Positions 35,919 through 44,558 of a DNA stretch of 64,000 bases are shown here, one piece after another; positions within the stretch are counted from its first letter, which is position 1, and every line of letters begins with the position of its first letter. Source of the stretch: an uncultured Clostridiaceae bacterium (GTDB taxonomy: Bacteria; Bacillota; Clostridia; TANB77; CAG-508); contig CANPTO010000002.1 of NCBI GenBank assembly GCA_947577025.1, forward strand, positions 1 to 64,000, read 5' to 3'. The notes beneath the pieces were generated by a model that was given only the letters and a program-made list of their open reading frames with translations, had not been told where the DNA came from and did not search any database. The position numbers were made by a program, and so were the translations under genes.

Positions 35919-36549
35919 TAATATTTCAAGAAAAGACAGACTAAAAAGTAAAAGGCAAGCACCAGCCAATTATTTAATTGTATGTGAAGGAAAGAAAACA
36001 GAGCCTAATTATTTTAATGGATTAAAAAGAAAAATTAATGAAAAGTATGGTAATAAGGTGGATGTTTTAATTCCAAATATTGATGTAAAAGGGGCAGGAA
36101 TGAATACTACATCTTTAGTAAAATATACTCAAAAAACAGTTAATCATGCGAATAAGGTATATGGACAAGTCTGGGTAGTATTTGACAAAGATGATTATAA
36201 TGATGAACAATTTAATTCAGCGATAGATAATTGCAATTATAATGTAGCTTGGTCTAATCCTAACTTTGAACTTTGGCTATTGGCACATTTTAAGAAAGTA
36301 AGCAGATATGTTTCAAAAGATGATGTCATACAAGAACTTAGCAAGGAATTTCAGAAAAAAGGTTTAGGTGATTATACTAAAAATGATACAGATATATTCG
36401 ATAAAGTTACAAGTAAAGGGAAGCTACATACTGCAATAAAGAATTGCGAATATATGGAAGAATTAAACAAAGATGGACAAACATCACAGAGAAATCCGAT
36501 GACTAAAGTTTATAAAATAGTAGATGGATTAAAAGAGTATTTAGAATAA
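35908..36549 (+). CDS. RloB/AbiLii-like Toprim nuclease
   Basis: A 213-aa protein of the RloB family. YLIVCEGKKTEPNYFNGLKR near residues 19-38 has the conserved Glu, VWVVFDKDDYN near 88 the D-x-D, and VAWSNPNFELWLLAHF is the family hallmark. The fold is Toprim-like, and metal-dependent nucleic-acid cleavage is expected. The start overlaps the ATPase end by 11 bp. In this class the ATPase is thought to hold the nuclease until infection is sensed. Confidence 0.88.
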   Translation: MKNNNISRKDRLKSKRQAPANYLIVCEGKKTEPNYFNGLKRKINEKYGNKVDVLIPNIDVKGAGMNTTSLVKYTQKTVNHANKVYGQVWVVFDKDDYNDEQFNSAIDNCNYNVAWSNPNFELWLLAHFKKVSRYVSKDDVIQELSKEFQKKGLGDYTKNDTDIFDKVTSKGKLHTAIKNCEYMEELNKDGQTSQRNPMTKVYKIVDGLKEYLE

Positions 36550-36561
36550 ATTTTACAAAAG

Positions 36562-36613
36562 AAAAGCAAGGTATGGGAGTAATTAAAAGTTACAGGATTA
36601 TTTTGCTTTTTTT
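36562..36613 (+). terminator. Weak terminator after rloB
   Basis: AAAAGCAA (36562-36569) pairs with TTGCTTTT (36603-36610) across a long loop, followed by T. Confidence 0.35.
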
Positions 36614-36625
36614 GATAATAAATTG

Positions 36626-36664
36626 CAAATTTCGACAAATTACTTAACAAGGAAGTAATATAAT
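36626..36664 (+). promoter_or_regulatory. trlF promoter with perfect Spo0A-type box
   Basis: TTTCGACAAA (36630-36639) is the reverse complement of the 0A box TTTGTCGAAA. TCGACA (36632-36637) could serve as a -35, 21 bp before TATAAT (36659-36664). Sixteen bases, 36626-36641, are identical to the region ahead of cas6. Confidence 0.65.
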
Positions 36665-36703
36665 ATTAAAATAATAATATATGTTGTAAAAGGAGTCAGG
36701 CAA

Positions 36704-39052
36704 ATGAATATTGTAGAAAAAGGAATAAAAGTAGATTTTCATATACACTCTATTGCATCTAAGCATAAAGAAGAATCGGGGAAAGTTGAAGATTCAACAA
36801 TTGATAACATAGATGTGTTAATAAAGAATTTAAATGATAGACAAGTTAATATGTGTTCCATTTCTGACCATGACAATTTTGATATAAATATTTATAGAGC
36901 CTTAAAGAATCAAGAAAACAAGGGAACTATAAAGAAAGTTTTACCAGCAGTAGAATTTTCGGTAAAATATGATTCAAAAGTAATACATATTATTACAATT
37001 TTTGAAGATAATGATGACATGAAATTAGAGAATATTAAAAAACTTATATTTGATAGTCAAAAAGATACTCCATTATATGATCAAGAAAAGTCATTTTCAG
37101 AAGAAAAATTTTTAGAGATATTAAAGAAAATAGATTTAAACGTGGTCATGATTGCACATCAAAAAGAAAGTTTAACAAGTAAGAAAACGAGAAATAATGA
37201 TGTTATGTCTTTAGGAAAAGAAAAATTCAACGAATTAGTATTTATAGATTATTTTGAATCTTTTGAGTTTAAAAATAAAAGAAATGAAATATTTAATAAA
37301 TATTATATAGAAAATAATCAAGAAAATTTAAATAGTGAAGATTTAAGATTTATTACTGGAAGTGATTGTCATAAATGGAGTGAGTACCCAATAGAAGATG
37401 AAAGTTTTTCATTTACTTATTTAAAATGTTTGCCAACATTTAGAGGTTTGGCAATGGCAATTACAAATACAAAAAGGATAAAGCTAGTAAATAGTTTCTT
37501 TTCAAATAGTGATAATAAAGTTGATAACATAAAGATTTCGATTAATGGGGAGGAAAAAGATATACCTTTATCAAGAGGAATAAATGCAATTATAGGAGAT
37601 AATTCCATAGGAAAATCATTATTACTTCATAAAATAACTAATTATGAATACTTAAAAGATTCAAGAATAGAAAAGAAATATGAGGAGTATTTAAACAAAA
37701 ATAATATTCAACTTAGTACATCTATTTCACAAGATAAAATATATAGAGTGGATAAACAGGGAGCAGTAAGGGAAATGTTTGAGAAAAGAACCTTTAATGT
37801 GAATGGATTTTTAAATGAATATTTTCCCCCAGTACCTAATGTTGAAAAATATAAGACTAAGGTAAAAGATGAAATACAGAGATACATACAAGCCATAAAG
37901 GATAATTATGACTATAGAGAAAATGAAAAGAAAGTATCTAGTTTTTATATAAAATATTTTGAAGAAAATGCAAAATCATTAAATGTTCAGAAAACCAAAA
38001 AGAATTTTAAGTCTAAAATTCAAAAATTAAATAATATTATAGCTGAATTCGAAGATATTAATTTGAAACTAGATAAATTAATTAAAAATAAAGATATTTT
38101 TGAAGATGATGTTAAATTATTAGAAGAACAGAAGAAGATTTATTATAACTTGATAGATAAGTATAAAAATGAAATAAAAAAATGGAAATTTGAAAATAGA
38201 AAGATTAAAATTGTAAATGATTGTTTAGGAAAATTATCACAGAAACTACAAAAATCCAAAACTGATAATACAAAAGCAATAGAAAAATACGAAAATACAT
38301 TAGAAACATTCGAAGATAATATAGTGAATTTATATTTGCAGTCAAAAAAAGAAAGAGTATATACTGCTAATATAATAAATGAAAAAATTCCTATAGAATA
38401 CAACAATGTTGGTAAATATAGATTTATTAATAAATGTGATGTTGAAGAAATATCAAATGATTATATTATAAAAAGTATTAAGAAGTTATTAGGTAAAAAA
38501 ATCAAAGATATAAATACTTTGACAGAAGATAATATATCAGAAAAAATAGAAGGGGAAGATTTCTACGAAAAATTAGATAATTTAGAAAAAGAAATATATA
38601 AAAAGATTGAAGCAGATTTTAAGTATAAGCCTATAATAAATAATTTAGAAGATAAAGATATTACTAAAGAATTGTCAGCAGGATTTAATTCGAAGATATA
38701 TTTTGACATATTATCAGAACAAAACCAAAAAGATGGTATATATATAATAGATCAACCCGAGGATGATGTATCACAAAAATCAATTAAAGAGTACTTATTA
38801 GAAGATTTTTATAATATGAGCCAAAATAGACAAATTATTCTAGTAACACATAATCCACAATTTATTGTAAATCTAGATGTTGATAATGTCATTTATTTAG
38901 GAAAGAATGAGAATAATGAGATTATAATACAAAGTGGAGCGCTAGAGTACTTTAATGAAGATTATGATGTGTTAAAAATTGTAGCAGATAATATAGATGG
39001 AGGAATTAGTTCTATTAATGAAAGGTGGAAAAGATATGAAAAGAATATATGA
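36704..39052 (+). CDS. TrlF-type PHP phosphoesterase - SMC-like ATPase
   Basis: A 782-aa protein. An N-terminal PHP domain (about 1-270) has metal-binding histidines and acids in VDFHIHSIASKH, SISDHDNFD, VMIAHQKES and TGSDCHKWS. A split ABC/SMC ATPase follows: Walker A IIGDNSIGKSLL near 300, a helical/coiled middle (about 410-560), and Walker B YIIDQPEDDVSQ near 685 with VTHNPQFIVNLD. This matches proteins annotated as TrlF-family AAA-like ATPases. PHP domains hydrolyse phosphoesters, so a nuclease controlled by the ATPase is likely. AAAGGAG precedes the ATG. Confidence 0.87.
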   Translation: MNIVEKGIKVDFHIHSIASKHKEESGKVEDSTIDNIDVLIKNLNDRQVNMCSISDHDNFDINIYRALKNQENKGTIKKVLPAVEFSVKYDSKVIHIITIFEDNDDMKLENIKKLIFDSQKDTPLYDQEKSFSEEKFLEILKKIDLNVVMIAHQKESLTSKKTRNNDVMSLGKEKFNELVFIDYFESFEFKNKRNEIFNKYYIENNQENLNSEDLRFITGSDCHKWSEYPIEDESFSFTYLKCLPTFRGLAMAITNTKRIKLVNSFFSNSDNKVDNIKISINGEEKDIPLSRGINAIIGDNSIGKSLLLHKITNYEYLKDSRIEKKYEEYLNKNNIQLSTSISQDKIYRVDKQGAVREMFEKRTFNVNGFLNEYFPPVPNVEKYKTKVKDEIQRYIQAIKDNYDYRENEKKVSSFYIKYFEENAKSLNVQKTKKNFKSKIQKLNNIIAEFEDINLKLDKLIKNKDIFEDDVKLLEEQKKIYYNLIDKYKNEIKKWKFENRKIKIVNDCLGKLSQKLQKSKTDNTKAIEKYENTLETFEDNIVNLYLQSKKERVYTANIINEKIPIEYNNVGKYRFINKCDVEEISNDYIIKSIKKLLGKKIKDINTLTEDNISEKIEGEDFYEKLDNLEKEIYKKIEADFKYKPIINNLEDKDITKELSAGFNSKIYFDILSEQNQKDGIYIIDQPEDDVSQKSIKEYLLEDFYNMSQNRQIILVTHNPQFIVNLDVDNVIYLGKNENNEIIIQSGALEYFNEDYDVLKIVADNIDGGISSINERWKRYEKNI

Positions 39053-39311
39053 TTTTGAAGAAAATGATGAAACATATGTAATATTTTTTGAAGAAACAGA
39101 GGTATATACAATTAATAAGGATAATCTAAAGGTAGATGGAACTAAATTTTATGAAACTTTTTTTAGCGAATACTCTATTGGCGATAGCATAGAGTTAAAA
39201 AAAGGTAATAGTGTCGAGAATGGCAATAAATTATCAATTGCTGTCTATGATACTATAAGCAAATTACTAAATGAAATAATTCAAAAAATAGATGAAGAAA
39301 AGGAAGATTAA
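39036..39311 (+). CDS. Small protein coupled to trlF, 91 aa
   Basis: Overlaps the trlF end by 17 bp. The ATG at 39036 follows AAAGGTGG and was preferred over an upstream start lacking a ribosome site. The sequence is acidic (MKRIYDFEENDETYVIFFEE, ending EEKED) with no known motif. Translational coupling suggests it works with TrlF, perhaps as an inhibitor or specificity factor. This is inference. Confidence 0.65.
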   Translation: MKRIYDFEENDETYVIFFEETEVYTINKDNLKVDGTKFYETFFSEYSIGDSIELKKGNSVENGNKLSIAVYDTISKLLNEIIQKIDEEKED

Positions 39312-39314
39312 GCA

Positions 39315-39338
39315 AAAGGCGAGAATTAACTCGCCTTT
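39315..39338. terminator. Terminator between trlF operon and last element gene
   Basis: AAAGGCGAG pairs with CTCGCCTTT across 6 nt, usable by both convergent genes. Confidence 0.7.
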
Positions 39339-39342
39339 GAAT

Positions 39343-39636
39343 TTATTTTCCCAAGCATCCACCAATCAACTGAACCCCATCACAAAAACCATTCCTATAA
39401 TACTTCTCATTCCAATAGCAAATATAGTCGAAAAAATTATCATCAAGTTGTTTCAATTGTCTCTCAACATATTTCTTATTCTGCTTAGGAACATTCCTTA
39501 AAATCTTCTCCGAAATTTCCTCAAAGCAAATAAAATGCTTTTTATCCTCTACACAAGTAAGACTAGCAATAGTATCTTCTCTAAAATCTAACCAATTTTT
39601 CAAAATATCATCATTAACCTCTCTTAAATTACTCAT
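39343..39636 (-). CDS. Hypothetical element-end protein, 97 aa
   Basis: A small, probably helical protein (NWLDFREDTIASLTCVEDKKHFICFEE, ending GVQLIGGCLGK). The ATG at 39636 has GGAGGTAG upstream, which makes it a real gene. The GFCDGVQLIGGCLG ending resembles small clostridial proteins grouped under DUF6809, a tentative link. It is the last gene before attR and points inward. Confidence 0.6.
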   Translation of the reverse strand: MSNLREVNDDILKNWLDFREDTIASLTCVEDKKHFICFEEISEKILRNVPKQNKKYVERQLKQLDDNFFDYICYWNEKYYRNGFCDGVQLIGGCLGK

Positions 39637-39724
39637 AAAAATCTACCTCCAAAAATTAAAATTTTTCATTTTCAAAAATGCACCTACAAGAACTATGAAT
39701 CTAAGAACAAACGTACTACACGAG

Positions 39725-39746
39725 TTGGGTAAAAATTGGGTAAAAT
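39725..39746 (+). repeat. Integrase arm-type repeat, right copy
   Basis: An exact 22-bp copy of 17233-17254, holding two TTGGGTAAAA units. Confidence 0.65.
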
Positions 39747-39826
39747 CCACTCCAAAAATGCCCTAAAAATGCACAAATGTTCCATAAACCAAAACTCTTG
39801 TAAATACCTAAATACCAACAAAAACT

Positions 39827-39840
39827 CTAATTTTCACAAA
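39827..39840 (-). repeat. Inverted end repeat, right copy
   Basis: CTAATTTTCACAAA, the reverse complement of 17403-17416. Confidence 0.5.
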
Positions 39841-39863
39841 GGTACAAAAAGCCGTCAAGTCTC

Positions 39864-39909
39864 GCTCATAACCCGAAGGTCGTAAGTTCGAGTCTTACCC
39901 CCGCAACCA
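39864..39909 (+). repeat. attR: 46-bp tRNA-fMet 3' duplicate
   Basis: Identical to 17093-17138. This copy has no tRNA 5' half and is the original chromosomal 3' end. Confidence 0.95.
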
Positions 39910-39913
39910 CGTC

Positions 39914-39943
39914 ACAGTTAGCTAAAAAGCTAACTGTTTTTTA
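39914..39943 (+). terminator. Original tRNA-fMet terminator, displaced
   Basis: ACAGTTAGCT (39914-39923) pairs with AGCTAACTGT (39928-39937), then T. It lies 4 bp after the tRNA 3' duplicate. The rest of the gap to 40171 shows nothing recognisable. Confidence 0.75.
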
Positions 39944-40171
39944 TATACAGAAAAATCTTTATTTTAAGTTAAAGCTGTAGGGGCTTAATCGGTTAGGAAT
40001 ACCTATGAGAATTTACCAAATTACGCCCTTTCTTATTGAACCAGAATTTTAAAAAGTTTTAAAGTATAGATGCACAAAGATTAACTGTAAAAGCATTATT
40101 AACAGTTGAAGAATAATAAGTTATATGATAATATCTATATAGATAAATAGATATTAAAAAGGAGTAGTAAC

Positions 40172-40769
40172 ATGCAAATATTATTATCAAGTAACAAAGA
40201 GATTATAAAGGAATATATATAAGAAAACTCAAAAATAGGTTTCATTGCCACAGCATCAGAGCTAGAGGATGACAGATGGTATATGGAAAAAGATAAGAAA
40301 GATTTAGAAAATATGAATTTTCAAATTATAGATATTGATATAACAAATGAAGAAAAAAATGAAATACAACAAAAATTTAATATAGTAGACGCTATATTTG
40401 TTGCGGGAGGGAATTGTTTCTATCTACTACAACAATTAAAAGAAAAAGATGTTTTAAAAGACCTAATAGAATTTGCAAATAATAAAATATATGTTGGTTC
40501 AAGTGCAGGTTCATGCATTACATGCCCATCAATTGAATATGCACAAAAATTAGATGATAAGACACGGTGCGCCATTATTAAAAGATTGTAAAGCAATGAA
40601 TTTAATTGATGCATATATTTTACCACATTATAGAAGCAAAGAAAAATACACAAAATTAGCAGATGAAATTATGAAAGAATACAATAATTCAAATTTTTTA
40701 CCACTTACAAACGAACAAGCAATAATAGTAAATAATAGAGAAGATTATAAGATAGTAAATACTAAATAA
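40172..40769 (+). pseudogene. Broken peptidase S51 (dipeptidase E-like)
   Basis: The ATG at 40172 has GGAG upstream, but TAA at 40220-40222 stops the frame after 16 codons. The same frame continues through IGFIATASE, DAIFVAGGNCFYLLQQL and the nucleophile motif VGSSAGSCITCPSIEYA. A frameshift near 40561-40575 then moves LLKDCKAMNLIDAYILPHY, with its conserved region, to the next frame. Both lesions make an active enzyme unlikely. Confidence 0.8.
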
Positions 40770-40810
40770 AAAGATATTTAGGAAAATGTAATAAAACATG
40801 GAGTCAGTAA

Positions 40811-41512
40811 ATGAAAGAAGAATTATACAATAAACTACTAGAAGAACTATCAAAATGCGAAAAATGTACTAATCTAAAAAACAAAAATGGAAAAGATTGT
40901 GCACTAATAAATTTATATAAAAATGAGGAATTTTGCAAAAATATACCATCTATTTGGACAGATTGGTTTAATAGACTAAATTCAAAAATTATGATTATAG
41001 GACAAGACTGGGGACCATATAGTGATATGGAAATGTTGAATAAACAATATATAAAAAATCGAAATAAAGAAAATTGGAAATACTTTATAGAACAAGAAAA
41101 GAGCAATACTAAGAAACAATTAGAATATTATATAAAAGAATCTTCAAACAATAAATATAGTTTAAACGATATATTTATAACCAATGCAATAATGTGCGCT
41201 AGAAAAGGTGAAAATTATAGAGGAGATAACATCAATTTAAAGAAATCCACGGATAATTGTAAAGAATATCTATTAAAGCAAATTGAAATTGTAAAACCAA
41301 GAATTATTTTAACATTAGGTTATTATCCACTATTATCATTATCAAAAAACTATAACTTTAAGATAGAGAAAAATTTAAAAGATACAATTAGTAAAGAACC
41401 AGAAATAGAAGTAAATGACTTTATAATTATACCTTTATATCATCCAGTAGCACAAATAAAGAAAAGTGAGCAACTGGAACAATATAAAAGAATATGGAAA
41501 TATATAGAATAA
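40811..41512 (+). CDS. Uracil-DNA glycosylase-superfamily protein
   Basis: A 233-aa protein with the UDG-fold signature MIIGQDWGPYSD near residue 57, LTLGYYPLL near 174 and IIPLYHPVAQI near 203, where the His belongs to the catalytic second motif. Four Cys near the N-terminus (CEKCTNLKN...DCAL...EFC) might bind a metal cluster, though the spacing is not that of standard family 4/5 enzymes. It would remove damaged or uracil bases from DNA, or act as a non-classical member of the fold. The ATG lies 8 nt after GGAG. Confidence 0.7.
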   Translation: MKEELYNKLLEELSKCEKCTNLKNKNGKDCALINLYKNEEFCKNIPSIWTDWFNRLNSKIMIIGQDWGPYSDMEMLNKQYIKNRNKENWKYFIEQEKSNTKKQLEYYIKESSNNKYSLNDIFITNAIMCARKGENYRGDNINLKKSTDNCKEYLLKQIEIVKPRIILTLGYYPLLSLSKNYNFKIEKNLKDTISKEPEIEVNDFIIIPLYHPVAQIKKSEQLEQYKRIWKYIE

Positions 41513-41537
41513 AAAATATAATAAAGGAAGTGTAATA

Positions 41538-42095
41538 ATGGCCGTTTGTTATTTTGATGATAAATATGATAAAAAGTTTGATTGTCAATATGAAGTTAAA
41601 GAAGATGGAATAGAAATAGTTGTTAACTACGATATAAATGATGAAATACCAGAAATTAATGGAGTAAGAACATTTAGTACTAATACAGAGTTTAAAAAAA
41701 GAGATATATTAATAATTGATTATCAAACAAGAATGAATTACAAATTAAAACAAGCACATTATTGTGGACACTCAGAAGTACTTGGAACGCCAGATAGTGG
41801 ATATAATACAAAATTTTTTTCAAGATATTATTTTTTTGATGAAGATTATGAAAAGTTATGTGATTTACAAAATGGTGATAACATAAAGAAAGTTCGAATT
41901 TATAGTAAAATTATAAATGAACTTATAGGTCATCCAAGTTTGTGCAGAGAGAAAAATGAAAAAGAATATATTATTAAATTAAAAAAAGAAACAATTAGAC
42001 CAATAAAACACAAAGCAAATTCTAAAGAATTATATAATAAAAAAGCTACAGCTTGGAAGAATAGATTTGATAATCTGAATATAATTGAATGGTAG
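41538..42095 (+). CDS. Hypothetical protein, 185 aa
   Basis: I do not recognise it. It is soluble and rich in Tyr and charged residues. A beta-rich first half (ICYFDD-type start, KEDGIEIVVNYDIN, RDILIIDYQTRMNYKL) is followed by a basic C-terminal part. GGAAGTG precedes the ATG. It sits between the UDG-like and Nudix genes, spaced as in an operon. Confidence 0.65.
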   Translation: MAVCYFDDKYDKKFDCQYEVKEDGIEIVVNYDINDEIPEINGVRTFSTNTEFKKRDILIIDYQTRMNYKLKQAHYCGHSEVLGTPDSGYNTKFFSRYYFFDEDYEKLCDLQNGDNIKKVRIYSKIINELIGHPSLCREKNEKEYIIKLKKETIRPIKHKANSKELYNKKATAWKNRFDNLNIIEW

Positions 42096-42127
42096 TTATT
42101 ATATAAAATATTAAAAGGAAGGTATAG

Positions 42128-42589
42128 GTGAAAACAGTGAAAAAGGTTAGAAAAGCAGTAAGAACATTTTTAATTGAAAATGGAAAAGTTGTAGCAATAA
42201 AATATAAAAACGAAATGAATAAAGATTATTATGATATACCAGGTGGGAAAATTGAAGAAAATGAAACTTCTATGCAAGCTTCAATCCGTGAATTCAAAGA
42301 AGAAACTGGAATAGAAATAATAAATCCAGAATATAAGGGAAATGCTATTATTGAATATCCAGAGAAAATTTTTGATTTTGATATTTATATAGTTAATAAA
42401 TATAATGGGGAGCCAAAAGAATTTGAAGAAAATTATTCAATGTGGGCAGATATTCAAAGATTAATTAAAGAAGAAAAAGTCTTTCCAAGTATAGAAATAT
42501 TAAAACGTATATCTAATAATGGAGAGATATCACTAAAAATAGATTGTGATGAAAATCATAAAATAATTAATGTAAAAGAAAACAAATAA
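42128..42589 (+). CDS. Nudix hydrolase
   Basis: A 153-aa protein with a complete Nudix box, GGKIEENETSMQASIREFKEETGIEI at about 40-65, with the REFKEETG core intact. It hydrolyses a nucleoside-diphosphate derivative. The substrate (8-oxo-dGTP, ADP-ribose or other) is not predictable. The GTG start at 42128 follows GGAAGG. The co-located UDG-like gene could hint at nucleotide-pool or DNA-damage roles. Confidence 0.88.
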   Translation: MKTVKKVRKAVRTFLIENGKVVAIKYKNEMNKDYYDIPGGKIEENETSMQASIREFKEETGIEIINPEYKGNAIIEYPEKIFDFDIYIVNKYNGEPKEFEENYSMWADIQRLIKEEKVFPSIEILKRISNNGEISLKIDCDENHKIINVKENK

Positions 42590-42620
42590 AAAATATTGCC
42601 AAGTATTGAAACACTAAAAT

Positions 42621-42672
42621 GTAATAAAATATTACAAAGAATGTTGCATTTTATTACGAAAAATAGTATACT
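42621..42672 (+). promoter_or_regulatory. Promoter and 10-bp inverted-repeat operator of XRE-ImmA-Fic genes
   Basis: TTGCAT (42644-42649), 17 bp, TATACT (42667-42672). GTAATAAAAT (42621-42630) and its exact complement (42648-42657) overlap the -35, a likely autoregulatory site for the XRE protein. Confidence 0.6.
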
Positions 42673-42696
42673 AATATAGTAAAAGGAGTGATTAAA

Positions 42697-43020
42697 ATGA
42701 ATGAACTAGGTACAAGATTAAGAGAAGCAAGAGAATATTTAGGATTAACGCAAGATGATGTCGCAAAATTAGTAGGAGTATCTAGAGTAATTATAACCAA
42801 TATTGAAGCAGGTACAAGAAAGGTCTCTGCTGAAGAACTATCTAAACTTTCAAAAATATATGGATGGACAATGGAAGAATTGATAGAAGGAGAAAAAAAA
42901 GAAAAAAATATGCCTATGTTTGCAAGAGCATTTAGTGAATTATCAGAAGAAGATCAAAAAGAAATAATAAACTTAATAAAATTTAAAAAAATGTATAAGG
43001 ATAAAAAGCTTAATGAATAG
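42697..43020 (+). CDS. XRE-family HTH regulator
   Basis: A 107-aa protein beginning MNELGTRLREAREYLGLTQDDVAKLVGVSRVIITNIEAGTRKVSAEEL-type, a standard Cro/XRE domain. The second half is acidic/helical and may be the peptidase target or dimer part. The ATG at 42697 follows AAAAGGAG; an upstream GTG overlaps the ribosome site and was rejected. It overlaps the ImmA gene by 8 bp, the common regulator/peptidase pair in which ImmA cleaves the repressor on stress. Confidence 0.85.
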   Translation: MNELGTRLREAREYLGLTQDDVAKLVGVSRVIITNIEAGTRKVSAEELSKLSKIYGWTMEELIEGEKKEKNMPMFARAFSELSEEDQKEIINLIKFKKMYKDKKLNE

Positions 43021-43543
43021 ACAATTGGATTATTCAAAATACTTTTCTTCTCCTGAATTATTAGCTAATGCTGTATTGAAACAGTATGAAAAAGAAATTG
43101 GAAAATTACAGTTTCCAATAAATCCTTTTATGATTTTAAAAAGCTTAAATATAAAATTAGTAATAAGAAACTTCAAAGATTTAGAAGGATTATATATACC
43201 TTCGATAAATGAAGACGATATTGATGTGGTAGCGATAAATTTTAATAGACCTTTGTATAGGCAAAGATTCACAGCTGCACATGAAATATGTCATTTCATT
43301 AAAGATAAGAATAATGCCATTGTATGCCCAATAAGTGGGAAAAAGAATGAGATAGAAAAATTTGCAGATAAATTTGCAGCATATTTACTTATGCCAATAA
43401 ATGAATTAAATAAACAAGTAAATAAATATATAAATGAAGAAGGATATATTGATTTAGAAAAAGTAATATATGTTTCAGAATATTTTGGAGTAAGTTTTGA
43501 GAGTTGTGTATTCAATATTGCATACAAATTACGAAAAAATTGA
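43013..43543 (+). CDS. ImmA/IrrE-type zinc metallopeptidase
   Basis: A 176-aa protein with HEICH (the HExxH zinc site) in RFTAAHEICHFIKD near residue 90 and a later acid in EIEKFADKFAAYLLMP (E-x-x-x-x, A-x-x-LLMP), typical of COG2856 peptidases. It is likely to cut the partner XRE repressor. It is coupled by overlap to the gene upstream and by a 47-bp overlap to the Fic gene downstream. Confidence 0.88.
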   Translation: MNRQLDYSKYFSSPELLANAVLKQYEKEIGKLQFPINPFMILKSLNIKLVIRNFKDLEGLYIPSINEDDIDVVAINFNRPLYRQRFTAAHEICHFIKDKNNAIVCPISGKKNEIEKFADKFAAYLLMPINELNKQVNKYINEEGYIDLEKVIYVSEYFGVSFESCVFNIAYKLRKN

Positions 43544-44384
43544 TGGTAACACAGAAAGCAAAGAATTAAAAAAGAGAATTGCTAAAATAAAACCTGAAAA
43601 ATTAAGAGAACAATTTGGTATTAAAAATAATTTGAAATTAGCTAGAGAAATTGTAGATTTTTACTGTTATGCAAGGACAAAAGAAAACACAGCAACTAAT
43701 ATAAAATTCAAACAATTTTTAGTATTAAATGAAAATAGACTAGAAGGCATTGAAATAAATGAACAAAGATTAAATTACATATTGGCGGATATAAGATTGA
43801 ATAATGATTTTTCAAAATATGAAAACGAAACAAATAAAAATATTTTAGAAGCATTAGGAAATATTGAAATGTTAGATTATGTATTATCTACTAGAGACAA
43901 AATCGAAGTATGGAAATTATTTAAATTGCAAAAACTATTATATAAATATACACCATTTGGAAATGAGATGCCATTTCCAAGACAAAGTAACAATAGAATA
44001 AATGGGGCTGAAATAAGTACAGTTGATTATAAATTAGTCCCTCAAGAGCTAATAAAAGTAGGAGAAGATATTAATGATTTATTAAGAAAAAAAGAAATAT
44101 TAACATTACATGAATATATTTTAGAATCATTAAAAATTCACCATAGATTGACGGTAATACATCCATTAGATGATGGGAATGGTAGATGTTGTAGGGGAAT
44201 ATTGTTATGGTTACTAAGATTAAAAAATATTCCACTAATATATATAAAAGTAGAGGACAAGCCTCGATATATTGATGCTTTGAATAAAATTGATACAAAA
44301 AATGATTACGATTATTTAGAATTATTTATAATAGAGCAGATAATTAATAGTATGGTTATATTTGATGAAAGATTAGAATTATAA
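43497..44384 (+). CDS. Fic-domain AMP-transferase-like protein
   Basis: A 295-aa protein with the Fic motif HPLDDGNGRCCRG near residue 222 (consensus HPFxxGNGRxxR, here Leu for Phe). Upstream, LNENRLEGIEINE near residues 79-91 fits the inhibitory helix ending E-G of self-inhibited (class II-type) Fic proteins. The TTG start at 43497 lies 6 nt after GGAG inside immA. Fic enzymes AMPylate or otherwise modify target proteins. The overlapping XRE-ImmA genes suggest release of a Fic toxin when ImmA removes the repressor. Confidence 0.85.
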   Translation: MRVVYSILHTNYEKIDGNTESKELKKRIAKIKPEKLREQFGIKNNLKLAREIVDFYCYARTKENTATNIKFKQFLVLNENRLEGIEINEQRLNYILADIRLNNDFSKYENETNKNILEALGNIEMLDYVLSTRDKIEVWKLFKLQKLLYKYTPFGNEMPFPRQSNNRINGAEISTVDYKLVPQELIKVGEDINDLLRKKEILTLHEYILESLKIHHRLTVIHPLDDGNGRCCRGILLWLLRLKNIPLIYIKVEDKPRYIDALNKIDTKNDYDYLELFIIEQIINSMVIFDERLEL

Positions 44385-44440
44385 AATTAATATAGAAAAA
44401 AATATAATAAAAAATATATATTAAATATTATACAAAATGC

Positions 44441-44477
44441 ATAAAACTCACACAGCATTAATATGTGTGAGTTTTAT
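44441..44477 (+). terminator. Terminator after fic
   Basis: A perfect 14-bp stem, 44441-44454 with 44464-44477. Confidence 0.75.
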
Positions 44478-44558
44478 GGTTAAATTATATATGTTAGAAA
44501 AATAATATATAATTATAAAGAAATAATTAAATTTGTATAAACATAGGAGGAATTAATT

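Noticed and set aside
39841..39909. Second tRNA gene at attR
   Set aside because: Only the 3' part is present; the 5' acceptor and D arms are missing.
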